From: Hedera helix
Lineage: Eukaryota > Streptophyta > Magnoliopsida > Apiales > Araliaceae
Assembly (NCBI GenBank): GCA_947179155.2
Contig: OX359265.1
Span: forward strand, 55,315,040-55,379,039
Reading direction: 5' to 3'
DNA length: 64,000 nt
The position numbers and the translations under genes are program-made. The notes below the pieces were generated by a model, which saw nothing but the letters and a program-made list of their open reading frames with translations, had not been told where the DNA came from and ran no database searches. Below, piece after piece: positions 12,101-23,311 of the stretch. Position 1 is the first letter of the stretch; each line of letters starts with the position of its first letter.

Positions 12101-15100
12101 GACAGTCTCTTTATTGCTATTTTTTGGGTTTATGACTTCCTTTATCTCCAGCTTTGTGGAGTATGTACAGAGAAATCACCATAGTGAAGTTTTCTGAATG
12201 TCATTTTTGGAATGTGGATTAGGATTCCTTGGGTAAGCAAAACTTTTCCATGTTGTGATTGCTAAAGCCAACAAGCCAGAGTTTTATACATCTGAGCATC
12301 CATTCCGGTTATTTCTTCTACACTTGAGTTCTTCTTGTTCGTCAGTATTTTCATATAAAATTGAAATTGTCTTTTTTTATTTTATGTAGTGTGTTTTCTT
12401 ATCTCGGCAGTTGGTAACTCTCTCTTTTGATTTTTCTAAAGTCTGTGTCTCTTGTTATCAAGTTTTTAAAGAAGTTATAAGTGTATTTGTTAAAAAAGAG
12501 AAGAAAAAAAGTTACAAGTATGTTTAAGATGTGCTCTTGAAGCTCAGGTATCCAATTTGGTTCTGTATTATAGAAAAAGATAGGTTGACATATAGAAGTT
12601 GAGTTTCAGTGTTCATGTTTGTTTTCTTTTCTTTTTTGTTTTCTTAAAGTGCACATCATCTCTGCCATACTCTGGAAAATCTTCAATATGTGAACCATAC
12701 ATATATACTGAGAGAGACTGAATTTTTTTTTGTCCATTATTTTGCATTTGAAAAAGGTACATCATTAGCTTTACAACCTCATCTCTGAATAATGACCAGA
12801 CGACTGATTTTTGGTTGAAGAGAATAAATCATAACTAATATGAAATGTTTGTTACCTCCATTTTCCTTTTTCATTAGCATCTCTAACAATCTACTCGTCT
12901 CAAAGTGTCTAAGCTCTTCAGAGACAAACTATTGGATGCTCTCTACAAAATGGTTTATTGTTTTCTCCCACATTGTGATTTTTGACTTCATGTAGTTGTT
13001 ATGATGTGGAGAAGGACACCTTGGCTTTCTCGAAAGTGGATTCTTTTCTTCCAAATAAAATCTATTATCATGGATGTCTCAAAACTTTCTTGCAAATCAC
13101 AAAATGGAATGGTCCAGAGGTACTTAATGAATTGATCCATAATTTTAATTTAATATAAGTTCAGTAATGTTTTTATAGGCTCTGCATGAAACAAACAATT
13201 GGAAGATTGTAACCATTTCTGCAAAGTGCAAACATTCATTAATTTTCTTTACTAGTTATACTGAAGGAAACTAACTACTGTACATTTTCTTTTTAATTAA
13301 TAATCTTTTCTCTAACGGGATTTTAGGTGATATACTTCGGGGATCACCTTTTTAGCGACCTAAGAGGGCCTTCAAAGGCTGGTTGGCGTACTGCTGCAAT
13401 CATTCATGAACTAGAAGTATGCCTTCTTTCCTGTGCTTTTCAACTTGTTTCTCGTTACTGCAAATTTATAATTAATTCAAGGTGTCGAATGAAATGCCCG
13501 AGGCTTCAAAAATAATCTCGTGTATGATTGGTTATAACCATTGGGCCTACCCATGTATGGTGGATCATCAACTAATTATAATTTGACACATCATTTTGTT
13601 AGTTGTTTTTTGTAAGGAGTCTTTTGTATGTGTAGCATTACTCATAATCCTTCAGCTATTATGTTCCTTTGAGAACTCTAGAAGTTTGCTTGGTGAAGCC
13701 TGACTGAGTTGCACCCTTAGTTTTCCTATAAATCTGTGGTCTCAAGATGAATCACAGGTTGACTTCAAGCTCTTGCGCTCCCTACTGATTTGTGCCACAT
13801 TAAAGATCTGATTTTCTGATTAGTGACATTGATATTTCATGCTAAATTCATATTGTTTTAATCATACCTAAACGTACTCGTTAAATTGATGTTTGACGAA
13901 TGACGAATCATTCTTTGCATGCAGAACGAGATACGGATACAGAATGAGGATAAATATCGTTTTGAGCAGGTATCCTCTTAAAAATTGCATGTTCAATTGC
14001 AGTATCTGTGTAGTGCATAAAGATACCGTTTCTTATCTTTTGCTAAATCTTCTTATTCGTCTTCCTTGTTCCCTTTAATATCACCCTAATCCAAATTTCT
14101 AAGTTAAACTAAAACTGAAAGCTGAAAGCTGAAGAGTAGAGTATATATTTTTATCTCTAATGTTAATTGTTACTAGGCTATGATGGTGTATGATTAACCT
14201 AGCAAAAAATATATATGCAAATAAGAGAGTGAACACGATATGCATATGAGAATGATTTCATTTAATACCATATATAGTTATACACAATCTTTCCCTTTTC
14301 AAATCTAACCTAAACTTGGCAGTAAATAATATAAAGTTACTCTTTTAACACAAAGGACCACATTTTTTCCTTGAAATCTAGAAGAAAAAAAATGTGTCAA
14401 ATATAAAAACTTGGTAACTTCTAAGGTAGGTACAGATTAATGGTGCAAATAAGAAGATTAAAAGGATTTAGAAAGAAAGATGAATCAATATTTTACTCTT
14501 AATAAAGTGAGCACATGTTCTATGTTGAGTTGGTGACCTAATATCAGAAAGTTGCTAGCTGTATATACTACACTTATATGTGTATGCCTATTACAAGCAC
14601 AGTAATTGTGGTTTACTCCTATCCTCCCACCCCTTCCCTTTTTCCTTTTGAGAAAAATCAATGTGTCAAACTTTTGAATTCTAAATACAGGAAAAGACTT
14701 GATGATTTTTTATTTTTTATTTTTTGCTATATAAGACTTGATGATTTATGTCTAGATCGACATTTCAATATCCTCTACAATAATACTCCCTCTGTCCCAA
14801 ATAATATGCTCGGTTTTGACTTCTTTTGTGTGAAATTGATCATTTTCAAAACTAATTTTAGTACAATTTTTGCCAAAATATATGTGAAGAGATTCTAACC
14901 AAAAGAAAGTATATATAATTTACTATTAACCCCAATTTTTATAATTTTAAAAATATATTTATATATGTTTAATTATTAATTCTAAAAATAGTCATTTTGA
15001 CCAAAATCAAGTCAAAAGTGGACACTTAATTTGGGACGGAGAGAGTACTTTTTATTTAGTATACTATAATCCATCAGTCGTGTCTTAATAGCGCCTACCG

Positions 15101-16273
15101 TTGTGAACTTCTGTCTGATCTCTATGCCTACTAGACTAAGGGTGTTAAGAAGTTCAAGTATTTGATCATTGATGTGGCTACATGTGCTTTCTTGGAGTTG
15201 GTGGTTCTTCTGAGGCATTGAATGTCTCTTAGATTGCTTGTAAGAAAAAGATATAATTATATTTGTGCAAAATAATTGAGGCTTCACTTTAAGATGTTAC
15301 ATTTTCACAACATTGAGTGAGCCTTTGTGTTGATAATTGATTTCAAACATACCAAACTTAAACAGAGGATTTTGGGTTCTGGAGATGTTTCTTTTGTCAA
15401 CTGTTGCTTCAGATGGGATTGTGGCTGATTGTAAAGCTCGAGACTGTATTTAATTGCTGGAGTTAATTCCAAACTGTAGGTTGAAGAACAGTAGAGATGA
15501 AATTGTGTGCCACCAATATTATTTATTATTCACCGGATGCAGAGTATAGTGACATTTGTTTTCTAAACTTTGATTCATCTGGACAGTTCCATGAATTGGC
15601 TGAATTAATTTTCATCAGCACTAGGAACATTAAGGGGTGTAAATATGGGTGAGGTTTTGAAAGAAAAATTCGAGGTTGTAGATTTGAGTCCTAATACTTT
15701 GGTCTAACCTTACTTATTCCACACACATGCATACACATGCAAATAAATGTTGTAGGAGGGTTCGGAAGTTCTCTGACTTGTTGATCCGCCTTATTAGCTC
15801 CTATCATGACTGTAATTTTTTCATATCCGGGAAGATCACTTTCTTTTAGGGTAGTTTAACCTGATATTTTGTTGGTGGATTTTATTATACCACATCATTT
15901 TTTTCCTTACTAAAATTTAAGCTCTTCGTCTTTTTCTTCCCTCTCCTAATGCAGGCAAAGTTTCATATAATACAAGAACTTCTTGGTAAACTGCACGCTA
16001 CTATAGGTACTTGTCAAAAAAGTGAAGCATACATGTCTCTTTTGAGGGAGCTGAATGAAGAGAGGCAGAAGGCACGCTGCACAATGAAGGGCATGTAATA
16101 GATCTTTTGGAGCTACGTTCCTCACCGACACTGGCCAAGAATCTGCCTTTGCTTATCACATACATCAGTATGCTGATGTATATACCAGTAAACCAGAGAA
16201 CTTTTAGTTGTATCCACCTGAGGTGTTGCTTCATGTACCTTTTGATATAAAAATCATGCCGCAACACGTGAAG
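9187..16273 (+). pseudogene. HAD-superfamily IG 5'-nucleotidase-like pseudogene, intron-containing
   Basis: Ten exon remnants in order: 9187-9257, 9349-9502, 10012-10113, 11404-11568, 11706-11816, about 12223-12307, 12996-13119, 13327-13416, 13925-13969 and 15955-16273, with a possible last exon from 16806. They match the plant HAD-IG (cytosolic purine 5'-nucleotidase-like) family; clear blocks are GRDQARGLVGLMDFFCFSE, KLFLLTNSPY and VIYFGDHLFSDLRGPSKAGW (metal-binding GDH). Damage: the exon holding the catalytic DxD nucleophile is absent; a GATG unit is repeated at 9472-9484, adding 4 bp; a frame break with TAA at 12234-12236; about 2 bp missing at 16095-16096, giving TAA and then TAG; and TAG at 16205-16207. 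Introns are kept, so this is an unprocessed gene copy in decay. Exons 10012-11816 and 12996-13969 read cleanly, so loss looks fairly recent. Confidence 0.88.
14786..15045. mobile_element. Stowaway-type MITE (Tc1/mariner)
   Basis: 260 bp with terminal inverted repeats CTCCCTCTGTCCCAAAT at the left and ATTTGGGACGGAGAGAG at the right, flanked by TA on both sides (14784-14785 and 15046-15047). This is the classic Stowaway end and target site. It has no coding capacity. It lies in the intron between the 13925-13969 and 15955 exons of the nucleotidase pseudogene. Confidence 0.9.
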
Positions 16274-18660
16274 GTATGATTAAATCGTCCAAGATAGGCT
16301 TTCGTTGTGCTTGCTATCTTTAGTTCTTTTTGTTCTCTGGGTCATGACTCATATTTTCACTTTGCTTGATGATTCTGGTCTCAAAGAATGGAACTAAAAA
16401 TTAATTTGGGCACCTCGTAGTTTTGTCAAAATTTTAGCTTTAAGCTTTCTTTTATTTCATTTGAAGTGTTAATGTTTACACAGACGACATGCAGTAGACT
16501 ATTATCCCAGGTTCATTTTTATCCAAGGTTTCCTATTATTTTATTTTATGTACTATTGTACTTTGATCATTTTATCAAATGTCGGAAGTGAGTAAAAAGA
16601 ACCCCCCACTACTTTTTACTCGACACAATCTCTACTGAAAAACCCATTTGGTAAAGAACTCTTAGTTCCTTTAGATAAGAAAATCCGATGCCAGGATGTT
16701 TCATTTTTACCACAGTATCAATTACGTTAAGCTGTTTGTAAAAGTTTTAACCCCGTTTTCAACTGGTTTGTATTTGAAGATTGGCTAAAAACATCTTTCT
16801 TTCAGGTTCCATCAAAGCTTGTTCAAGATTCAATAGTTTCAAGCAGGAAAATGCGCACGGTGGAAAGAGAAACAATATGTAGGATTCATAAGTGGTGGGT
16901 TTTTATGAACCTACTGTTATGTAAAAGAGGAACATATTATTCATTTGCACCCGAGACACCGTATGTATAATTTTTTCATACCCAAGGCTGAATTTTTTTG
17001 GGGTTGTTACCGGATGCCATCGGTAAATATTCGTCATTCACCGGCGGTTAAGTGAAGTAGTACAGCTGGATGCTGCTGTGTAATGAATTAGAGGAATTCC
17101 GCCAAAAATGATGTGGCACCACATTGTAAGTAAAGGTTGATAGCATTTACGTCCCATCATTTTTTAAACCTGTAAATCCTAAATTTGAGTCTTCCACTCA
17201 GAAAACCTGGTCTCTTGTTATAATAGATTGACATTATTTGAACAAAAAGTCTAGAGAAAATTGATCTGGGAGTAGCGATCGATCTAATTTTTTATTTTTT
17301 ATTTATTTTTAAAATTTTTATAATATTTATTTTAATTTAAATATTTATTAAATTTAATAATTTAAGTATAATTTGAAATAAAAAGATGAATTACTGCATC
17401 AACTTCGATGTAGGCCAGCTCGTCTTTGTTGAAAGCTGGAAACCAATGACTTTGCCTTCTCTTTTTCATTCAATTATATAGACAGACAGAGAGAAGAGAC
17501 CTTCGCCAGTGACATTAACAAACAATAAAAAATGAAAGGAATCAGATTCTCCTCTTTGATTGCTTACGGAGAAGGATAACATTTAATTTAACAATATATG
17601 CATTTTTTTTTAGAACCATATATTAATATACACGGCTAAATATCAATATTTCATGCGAGTGAACTTTATATTTTTACCTCACCCTAGTGCGGGGAGTGGA
17701 TCATATAAAAATATATATAAAAAAAAAAAAAAAGTAGAAATTGTGTTGTCTTATATATATATACTAGAGATAACCCGTTGAGTACTGTATTTAATATTTT
17801 AAAATTAAAAATTTTAAAATTATTGTGAACTCTCAATTTCATAATAAAACTGAGAGTTTAACCATTAATACAAAAAAGATTGATACTCAATTTAATTATA
17901 GTTTATTTTTTAAGCAAACATTAATGTGCTACTCATTCCCAACTTAAAATTAGTTCTTGACAGGATTGAGTAATTAATTGATTGACGATAGCGGGTTCAA
18001 ATTTATGTAATATAGTATTTTCGGGTATCTCATACACCTTTTCTTTATTGACAAAACGGAATGAGAAGTTTGACAGTATTTATTTACCTCCAGTATCTTT
18101 AACCATCGATCAATATGATTTATGAACAATATTTTCTATGAAAAAAGGGTAATACTGCAAGTCATTTGGTGGGATCCAATGAGGGGGAAAAAATGTAAAA
18201 ATTCAAAAAGAAAATTTTTTGTATATATACCCAAAAGTATAAAATGAGTGCTCTAAATACAAATAAAAAATTATTGTCATAACACCAATTAATGACATTA
18301 TCATAATATTTTTTTCTCTATATTTTTTTTAAAATTGAACAAAAGATTCTCATACCATGAGTCAGAGCCTACTACAATAGTTGCTCTCGATATAGCTCGC
18401 AAAAACACCAAATAAATGATACATAATTACCCGTGCCTGAAGGTACAACGTAAATTAAAATTCCAAAAATACTCTATTACCTAAAAACTCTTCGTAACTT
18501 AAAATAACTTACAAATCAATTAGAATGAATCTGAACCGTCCCTATGATTTTTCGCCCAAATCAATTTGCATGTAGAAACATAACGACCACAATACCCGAA
18601 AAACAAGAAAATAACGTTAATGCTAAAAAGGTGACCCATGTTATTTACGTGCATTTTTTC
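16274..18660. other. AT-rich intergenic region after the nucleotidase pseudogene
   Basis: Begins with a possible terminal exon of the pseudogene at 16806 (after TTTCAG). From 17280 on it is almost pure A/T with short TA runs (17695-17770). No gene, tRNA or clear transposon end is recognised. Confidence 0.5.
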
Positions 18661-18744
18661 TTATAATAATAATTATTATTATTATTATTATTACTATTAG
18701 TAGTAGTAGTAGTAGTATTTCTATTCTTATTATTATAATTATTA
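18661..18744. repeat. ATT/AGT trinucleotide microsatellite, first block
   Basis: Imperfect TTA repeats merging into a run of AGT units (18700-18717). It is continuous in type with the arrays on the other side of the MITE at 18748. Confidence 0.85.
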
Positions 18745-18747
18745 TTA

Positions 18748-18984
18748 GAGTCCTCTTAACATGTGTCCTAAGGGCATATGCTAAGCACGAAAACAAGATA
18801 TGGGACCCACTAAATATTATTTGTTTATATATTTGTATTTAATTCAATACATAGGGTCCACTAGTATATTATCTTTTTATACATTGAATGCAGTGTAAAT
18901 GTATAAACAAATAATATTTAGTGGGTTTCATCTCTTATTTTTCGCGCTTAGCATGTGCCCTTAGGACACGTATTAAGAAAACCC
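18748..18984. mobile_element. PIF/Harbinger (Tourist-like) MITE inserted in a TTA array
   Basis: 237 bp with long inverted repeats. The left arm includes GTGTCCTAAGGGCATATGCT and the right arm the near-complement AGCATGTGCCCTTAGGACAC; outer ends are GAGTCCTCTTAA and TTAAGAAAACCC. The inverted similarity goes on inwards through CCCACTAAATATTATTTGTTTATA. TTA is present on both sides (18745-18747 and 18985-18987), the expected PIF/Harbinger target duplication, although the host array is itself TTA-rich, so the duplication is not proof. Confidence 0.8.
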
Positions 18985-19191
18985 TTATTATTATAATTAT
19001 AATCAATATTACTATTATTATAATAATAATTATTATTATTATTATAATAATAATAATTATTATTAATATAATAATTATTATTATTATTGTTATTATTATT
19101 GTTACTACTACTACTACAATTATTATAATTATTATTATTATTACTATTATTATTAATACTATTATTATTATTATTACTATTATTATTATTA

Positions 19192-19232
<41 letters not shown>

Positions 19233-19274
19233 TTTATTACTATTATTATAATTATTATTATAATTAATATTATT
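18985..19274. repeat. ATT/TAA trinucleotide array, second block
   Basis: About 290 bp of imperfect ATT and TAA units with interspersed ACT and GTT units. Any open frame across it is only poly-isoleucine low complexity. Confidence 0.9.
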
Positions 19275-19808
19275 TGTTGGGTTGAGATAGTTTGGGTCCG
19301 GGTTTGGACTGACCCATACTAATTTATTGGGTTGATCCCTATTATTATATTGGGTTGGGTCTGACAGAGTTAATCATTGGACTCTTTATGTTAAGGTATG
19401 GGCTGTTTGGAAGAGGAAAAGTCTGCCTACTTGAAAGATGAAGAGTCTGCTTGGATGATAACAGTTGTCTGAAAGAGAGACGTTTATTTGGTTGATTAAT
19501 GCTTGTAATTATGGTTGCATGGGCATATAAAAGGGGAGCAACAAAAAAGATCTAAAACTAATTTTTAACTTACTATTCACATACAGAACCCATTTTTCAG
19601 CATACAAGCTCTCTACTATCAGAAAAATCTGTAACCATCAATATTATTCTAGTGAATTATTCTCTTTCCCCGTGATTTTTTTTCAATTGGGTTTCCACGT
19701 AAATTTCTGGTGTTCTTACAGTGATTTCTTTAAGTTATTTGTGTTTGATGTTTAATTTTATTCGTTATTTTGTGATTTAAACGGGTGCTACAAAATTTGG
19801 CGTTAACA
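19275..19808 (+). mobile_element. Probable solo LTR
   Basis: A 534-bp non-repetitive island inside ATT arrays. It begins TGTTGGGTTGAG and ends GGCGTTAACA, so it has the TG...CA ends with a TGTT/AACA inverted terminus typical of plant LTRs. A strong TATA box (TATAAAAGGGG, 19526) lies mid-way, as expected at a U3/R border. Flanking 5-mers are TTATT and CTATT, which is compatible with a target duplication but ambiguous in an ATT array. No primer-binding site or coding part is next to it. Confidence 0.6.
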
Positions 19809-20115
19809 CTATTATTATTATTATTAGTAGTAGTAGTATTAGTAATAGTAGTAGTAGTATAATTATTATAATTATAATAATTATTACTATTATTATTATT
19901 ATTATTATTATTATTGTTGTTGTTGTTGTTGTTGTTGTTATTATCATTATTATTATTATAATCATTATTATTATTAGTACTATTATTATTATTATTAGTA
20001 GTAGTAGTAGTAGTATTAGTATTAATATTATAATTATTATTATAATTTATTAGTAGTAGTAGTATTAGTATTAATATTATAATTATTATTATAATAATAA
20101 TATTAATATTAGTGT
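19809..20115. repeat. ATT/AGT/GTT trinucleotide array, third block
   Basis: About 300 bp of imperfect ATT units with runs of AGT (from 19827 and from 19997) and a run of GTT units (19914-19938). It is the other side of the array split by the putative solo LTR. Confidence 0.9.
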
Positions 20116-20644
20116 AGTTTTAATTGATACAATTTATATATTTTTTGATAAAATTTTAAAGACAAATCAGTTTATTACTCAGTCATAAGAAAAATCCACG
20201 AGTCAATATTGCACATGGTTATTAATACTCATTTTTAGTTAAAAATAAATAAATACTTGCCGATGGAGGAAATAATAATGTGAAAAACAGGACTTTCTTT
20301 CACTTGATTGACTCGGGAAGGACACAAGTAACCTTTTGTTGAGAGAGATGCGTTAAGAACATATAAGCTTGGTCGGCATTTTCTTTACTAATGCATGCAT
20401 ACAGCTCAGGGGGGCACAAAAGTACTAAATACTAGTACTTACTAGTAATGCTATGACATGACGCATGGCCGACCACACAAGGAATGAACCACACAAGGAA
20501 TGAAAGGTCCATCCAGCTTCCTTCTACTAAATAGTAGTAGTAGTAGATAACGCACTGTCGGCAACCAAAAGCAAGCCAAATCGACGACACTGATAGATAC
20601 CTACTTTACAATTGGAATCATTATTATTAATTTTTTTTTTTTTA

Positions 20645-20876
20645 GAGAAGTGATATTTCTATGGGTTTTTTAATATTTTACAGATAAATTATTGTTATAA
20701 ATTTATAATGACGATCAAAATTATTAAAAATTTGATATTTTTACGAGATTTTTTAATATTTTTACATAAAAAGTATTACTATAAGTTTATAACTATGGTT
20801 TTAACCGTCGTTATAGATCTATAACAATAATTTACATGTAAAAATATAATTTTTTTTGGTGAAAATATCACTTTCT
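20645..20876. mobile_element. Fold-back MITE-like inverted repeat
   Basis: The left arm starts AGAAGTGATATTTC and the right arm ends GAAAATATCACTTTCT. The arms pair imperfectly over roughly 70 bp, including AATTATTGTTATAAATTTAT against its near-complement. A third diverged copy of the arm follows at about 20880-20950. No coding capacity and no clear target duplication. Confidence 0.5.
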
Positions 20877-21748
20877 AAATTACCATTATAAACTTATAAC
20901 GATATTTTTTATGCAAAAATATAAAAAAAAAATTATATAAAAATATCAGTTTTTTTTTTTATATATTTATTGTGAGACAGACCTTTACTCAAGTCAAGTC
21001 AAGTGGAAATGGTGAATTACCACGTTGATGGTATCCTAGAAATGATAGAAGAATGGAATGGACCTTGGTCGACATTATTAGCATCCATCTCCAAACAACG
21101 ACGAAAGCTCAGACCCATCAGAGGACTGACCGACTGACAAACTATAAGCTAACAGCTGCCTCTTCCCCCAGAGATATTCCTCATTTCCTCCGATAATAAT
21201 CACATGGATTTTTATTACTCCATGGCATGCAATCAAAACGTAGCTTAGCTGTCCTCGAAGAACAAACGGTAGGAAAGCATTCATGATGCTGCTGGTATTA
21301 GCTTTGAAATTCTAATTTACAATATTACCCCCTATCTACTACCAATTGTTGGACATCCATCCAATACTCTACTTGGGTTGGACCTATTCTCTTAAAAACA
21401 ATATCAAGGAAAACAATATATTATTATGAGGATTTCCATTGCTCTTTCCTTAAAAACATTCTATTAAGAACAAACGATAAGAAAACCCAAGTCCATTGTT
21501 ATGACAAGTATTTAGTCAAAAAGTTTACATTTTGTTATGAAAATAATAATAAGGCATTTGCCGGAGGAATAAAGTAAAAAAATTGCCAAACAAACATGTT
21601 TAGAAGAATATTACTCCAAGAAATTGAGATAACAATAAAATTCAAACAGAGGATAACAAGAGTCTGTCTTCACCCTCCTCATCCCCAAGAAAAGAATGTG
21701 CTTTCCTTTTTCTCTCTACCTTTTCCCGTAAAAAAAAATCTAAAAATT
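20877..21748. other. Intergenic DNA 3' of the epimerase gene
   Basis: Holds the presumed 3' UTR of the minus-strand epimerase near 21700-21748. Otherwise it is AT-rich sequence without a recognisable gene. Confidence 0.5.
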
Positions 21749-23047
21749 TTAATTTACAGGCTTTCCGTGATTGTAGCCGTAATAGGAGAGATACCATCTA
21801 ACGAACTTCTTCAACCCGGTTTGCAAATCTGTTGTGGGCTTATACCCGAGTTCCCTTCGGGCCCAACTGATATTCGCATGTGTGAAAGGAACGTCACCGT
21901 TTCCAGGCATGTCCACCATATTCTTTTTCGCTTTCATCTTCAAATGCCTCTCCAAAATGTTCACCAACGTCGGCACCGTCACCGGCGACGTGTTGCCCAG
22001 ATTGAAGATCCGGTACGGCGCTGTTCCCTTCTTCTTTCCACCCGAACCGGTACTCCTACCGGCAGTATCCAATGAACCGACACATCCCTTCACAATATCA
22101 TCTATGTAAGTAAAATCCCGGGCCAAGTCAACCCGATTCTTACCCCTGTACACTGTAATTGGTTTACCCTGCAAAATATTCCGGGTGAAGGAGAAATAAG
22201 CCATGTCGGGCCTGCCCCATGGGCCATACACCGTGAAAAAACGCAACCCAGTAATGGACAGACCGTAAATGTGGTTGTAGGTATGCGTAATTTCTTCACC
22301 CGCCTTCTTTGTAGCTGCGTAGAGAGAAGCGGGTTGGTCGGTACGGTCCGATTCGGAAAAGGGAACCTTTTCGTTTAATCCGTAAACCGAACTGGAACTG
22401 GCCCATACAACAGCCGGCTGTGGGTTGGCGGATTTGCAGGCCTCGAGAAGCGTTACGAGGCCCGCGACGTTGCTGTGAACGTAAGACTGAGGATTCTCCA
22501 TGGCGTATCGTACGCCGGCCTGCGCAGCCAAGTGCATGACGTGCGTAAAAGCCACCACATCGAAGAGCTTTGCTAAAAGGCGTGCGTCGTTAAGATCACC
22601 CTCAACAATAAAGATATTATGGGAATGGAGGAGGGCCTTTCGGGCTTTTTTCAACGACGGGTCATAATAGCTGTTATAATTGTCAAGTCCAACGACGCCG
22701 TCTCCCCGTTTCTTGAGTGCTAGGGACACGTGGGAACCGACGAAACCGGCTGCACCGGTAACCAGCACCGACATGCCGTTGGAGCGATGGATCTGAGCGG
22801 ATTCCCGGACTTGTTTCTCCCACTGGATACCGCCCCAGGAGGCGGAGAAGAACTTGCTACTACCGGAATGAACGAAGCTTACGAAACTCAAATACGACAC
22901 CGTTAATGCTATCAAGAAGAGAGCCCACAAGAACATGGAAGACGTCGAGGCGAAACATCTGTGGAGCGATCGGTTCATATGGTAGGACCGGTCGATCTTA
23001 AACTTACCGGGGGTTGACGGAAACAATTCCTCCTCCAATGACGGCAT
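21749..23047 (-). CDS. GAE1: UDP-D-glucuronate 4-epimerase, intact and intronless
   Basis: 432 residues in one exon. It converts UDP-glucuronic acid to UDP-galacturonic acid, the precursor for pectin, in the Golgi. Residues 1-36 are a short cytosolic tail, 37-59 a single membrane anchor (type II protein), and the rest a lumenal short-chain dehydrogenase/epimerase domain. The NAD-binding glycine motif TGAAGFVG is at 97-104, the serine-rich ASSSSVYG strand at about 216-223, and the catalytic Y243xxxK247 in LYAATKK. Length fits the plant GAE family (about 430). The small neighbourhood (tetraspanin on one side, TPR1/AFG1L on the other) matches Arabidopsis GAE1, which is why I use that symbol; the family call is certain, the exact orthologue is inferred. 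Family members are usually intronless, as here. Confidence 0.93.
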   Translation of the reverse strand: MPSLEEELFPSTPGKFKIDRSYHMNRSLHRCFASTSSMFLWALFLIALTVSYLSFVSFVHSGSSKFFSASWGGIQWEKQVRESAQIHRSNGMSVLVTGAAGFVGSHVSLALKKRGDGVVGLDNYNSYYDPSLKKARKALLHSHNIFIVEGDLNDARLLAKLFDVVAFTHVMHLAAQAGVRYAMENPQSYVHSNVAGLVTLLEACKSANPQPAVVWASSSSVYGLNEKVPFSESDRTDQPASLYAATKKAGEEITHTYNHIYGLSITGLRFFTVYGPWGRPDMAYFSFTRNILQGKPITVYRGKNRVDLARDFTYIDDIVKGCVGSLDTAGRSTGSGGKKKGTAPYRIFNLGNTSPVTVPTLVNILERHLKMKAKKNMVDMPGNGDVPFTHANISWARRELGYKPTTDLQTGLKKFVRWYLSYYGYNHGKPVN

Positions 23048-23125
23048 TCTTCTAATTTCTTCTATATTAAGCGGAACTTTCCTGATTTTATGGAATCGAT
23101 TGACAGGGCTAATATATATGTATAT

Positions 23126-23169
23126 GGGTTTGGATTTGGATTTGGATTTGGATTTGGATTTGGATTTGA
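23126..23169. repeat. TTTGGA hexanucleotide repeat in the epimerase upstream region
   Basis: Seven or so tandem copies of GGATTT about 80 bp upstream of the epimerase ATG, on the transcribed side probably within the 5' UTR, where they read CCAAAT in the mRNA sense. Confidence 0.85.
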
Positions 23170-23299
23170 AATTGAAGTGGGTTTTCCTTGGATTAAATAA
23201 ATATTTTAAGGTGGGGAGGAGAAAAAGAAAGAACAGATGCAGAGAACAATGGAGGTCGTAATTGTTTCTGCACCTGCCGAAAGATGGAAGGTAAGGAAG

Positions 23300-23311
23300 A
23301 ATTTAAATAGT
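23300..23311 (-). promoter_or_regulatory. Candidate TATA box of the epimerase gene
   Basis: CTATTTAAAT on the minus strand about 255 bp before the ATG. It is the best TATA-like element in the region. Two nested MluI-type palindromes (ACGCGTGAACGCGT) lie just upstream at 23328-23341. Position alone supports this; no transcript data. Confidence 0.3.

Noticed and set aside
18921..19322. Open frame of poly-isoleucine
   Set aside because: It is only the translation of ATT microsatellite; the same holds for the minus-strand frame at 19777-19965.
21596..22109. Plus-strand open frames over the epimerase
   Set aside because: Antisense shadows of a well-supported GC-richer coding exon on the minus strand.
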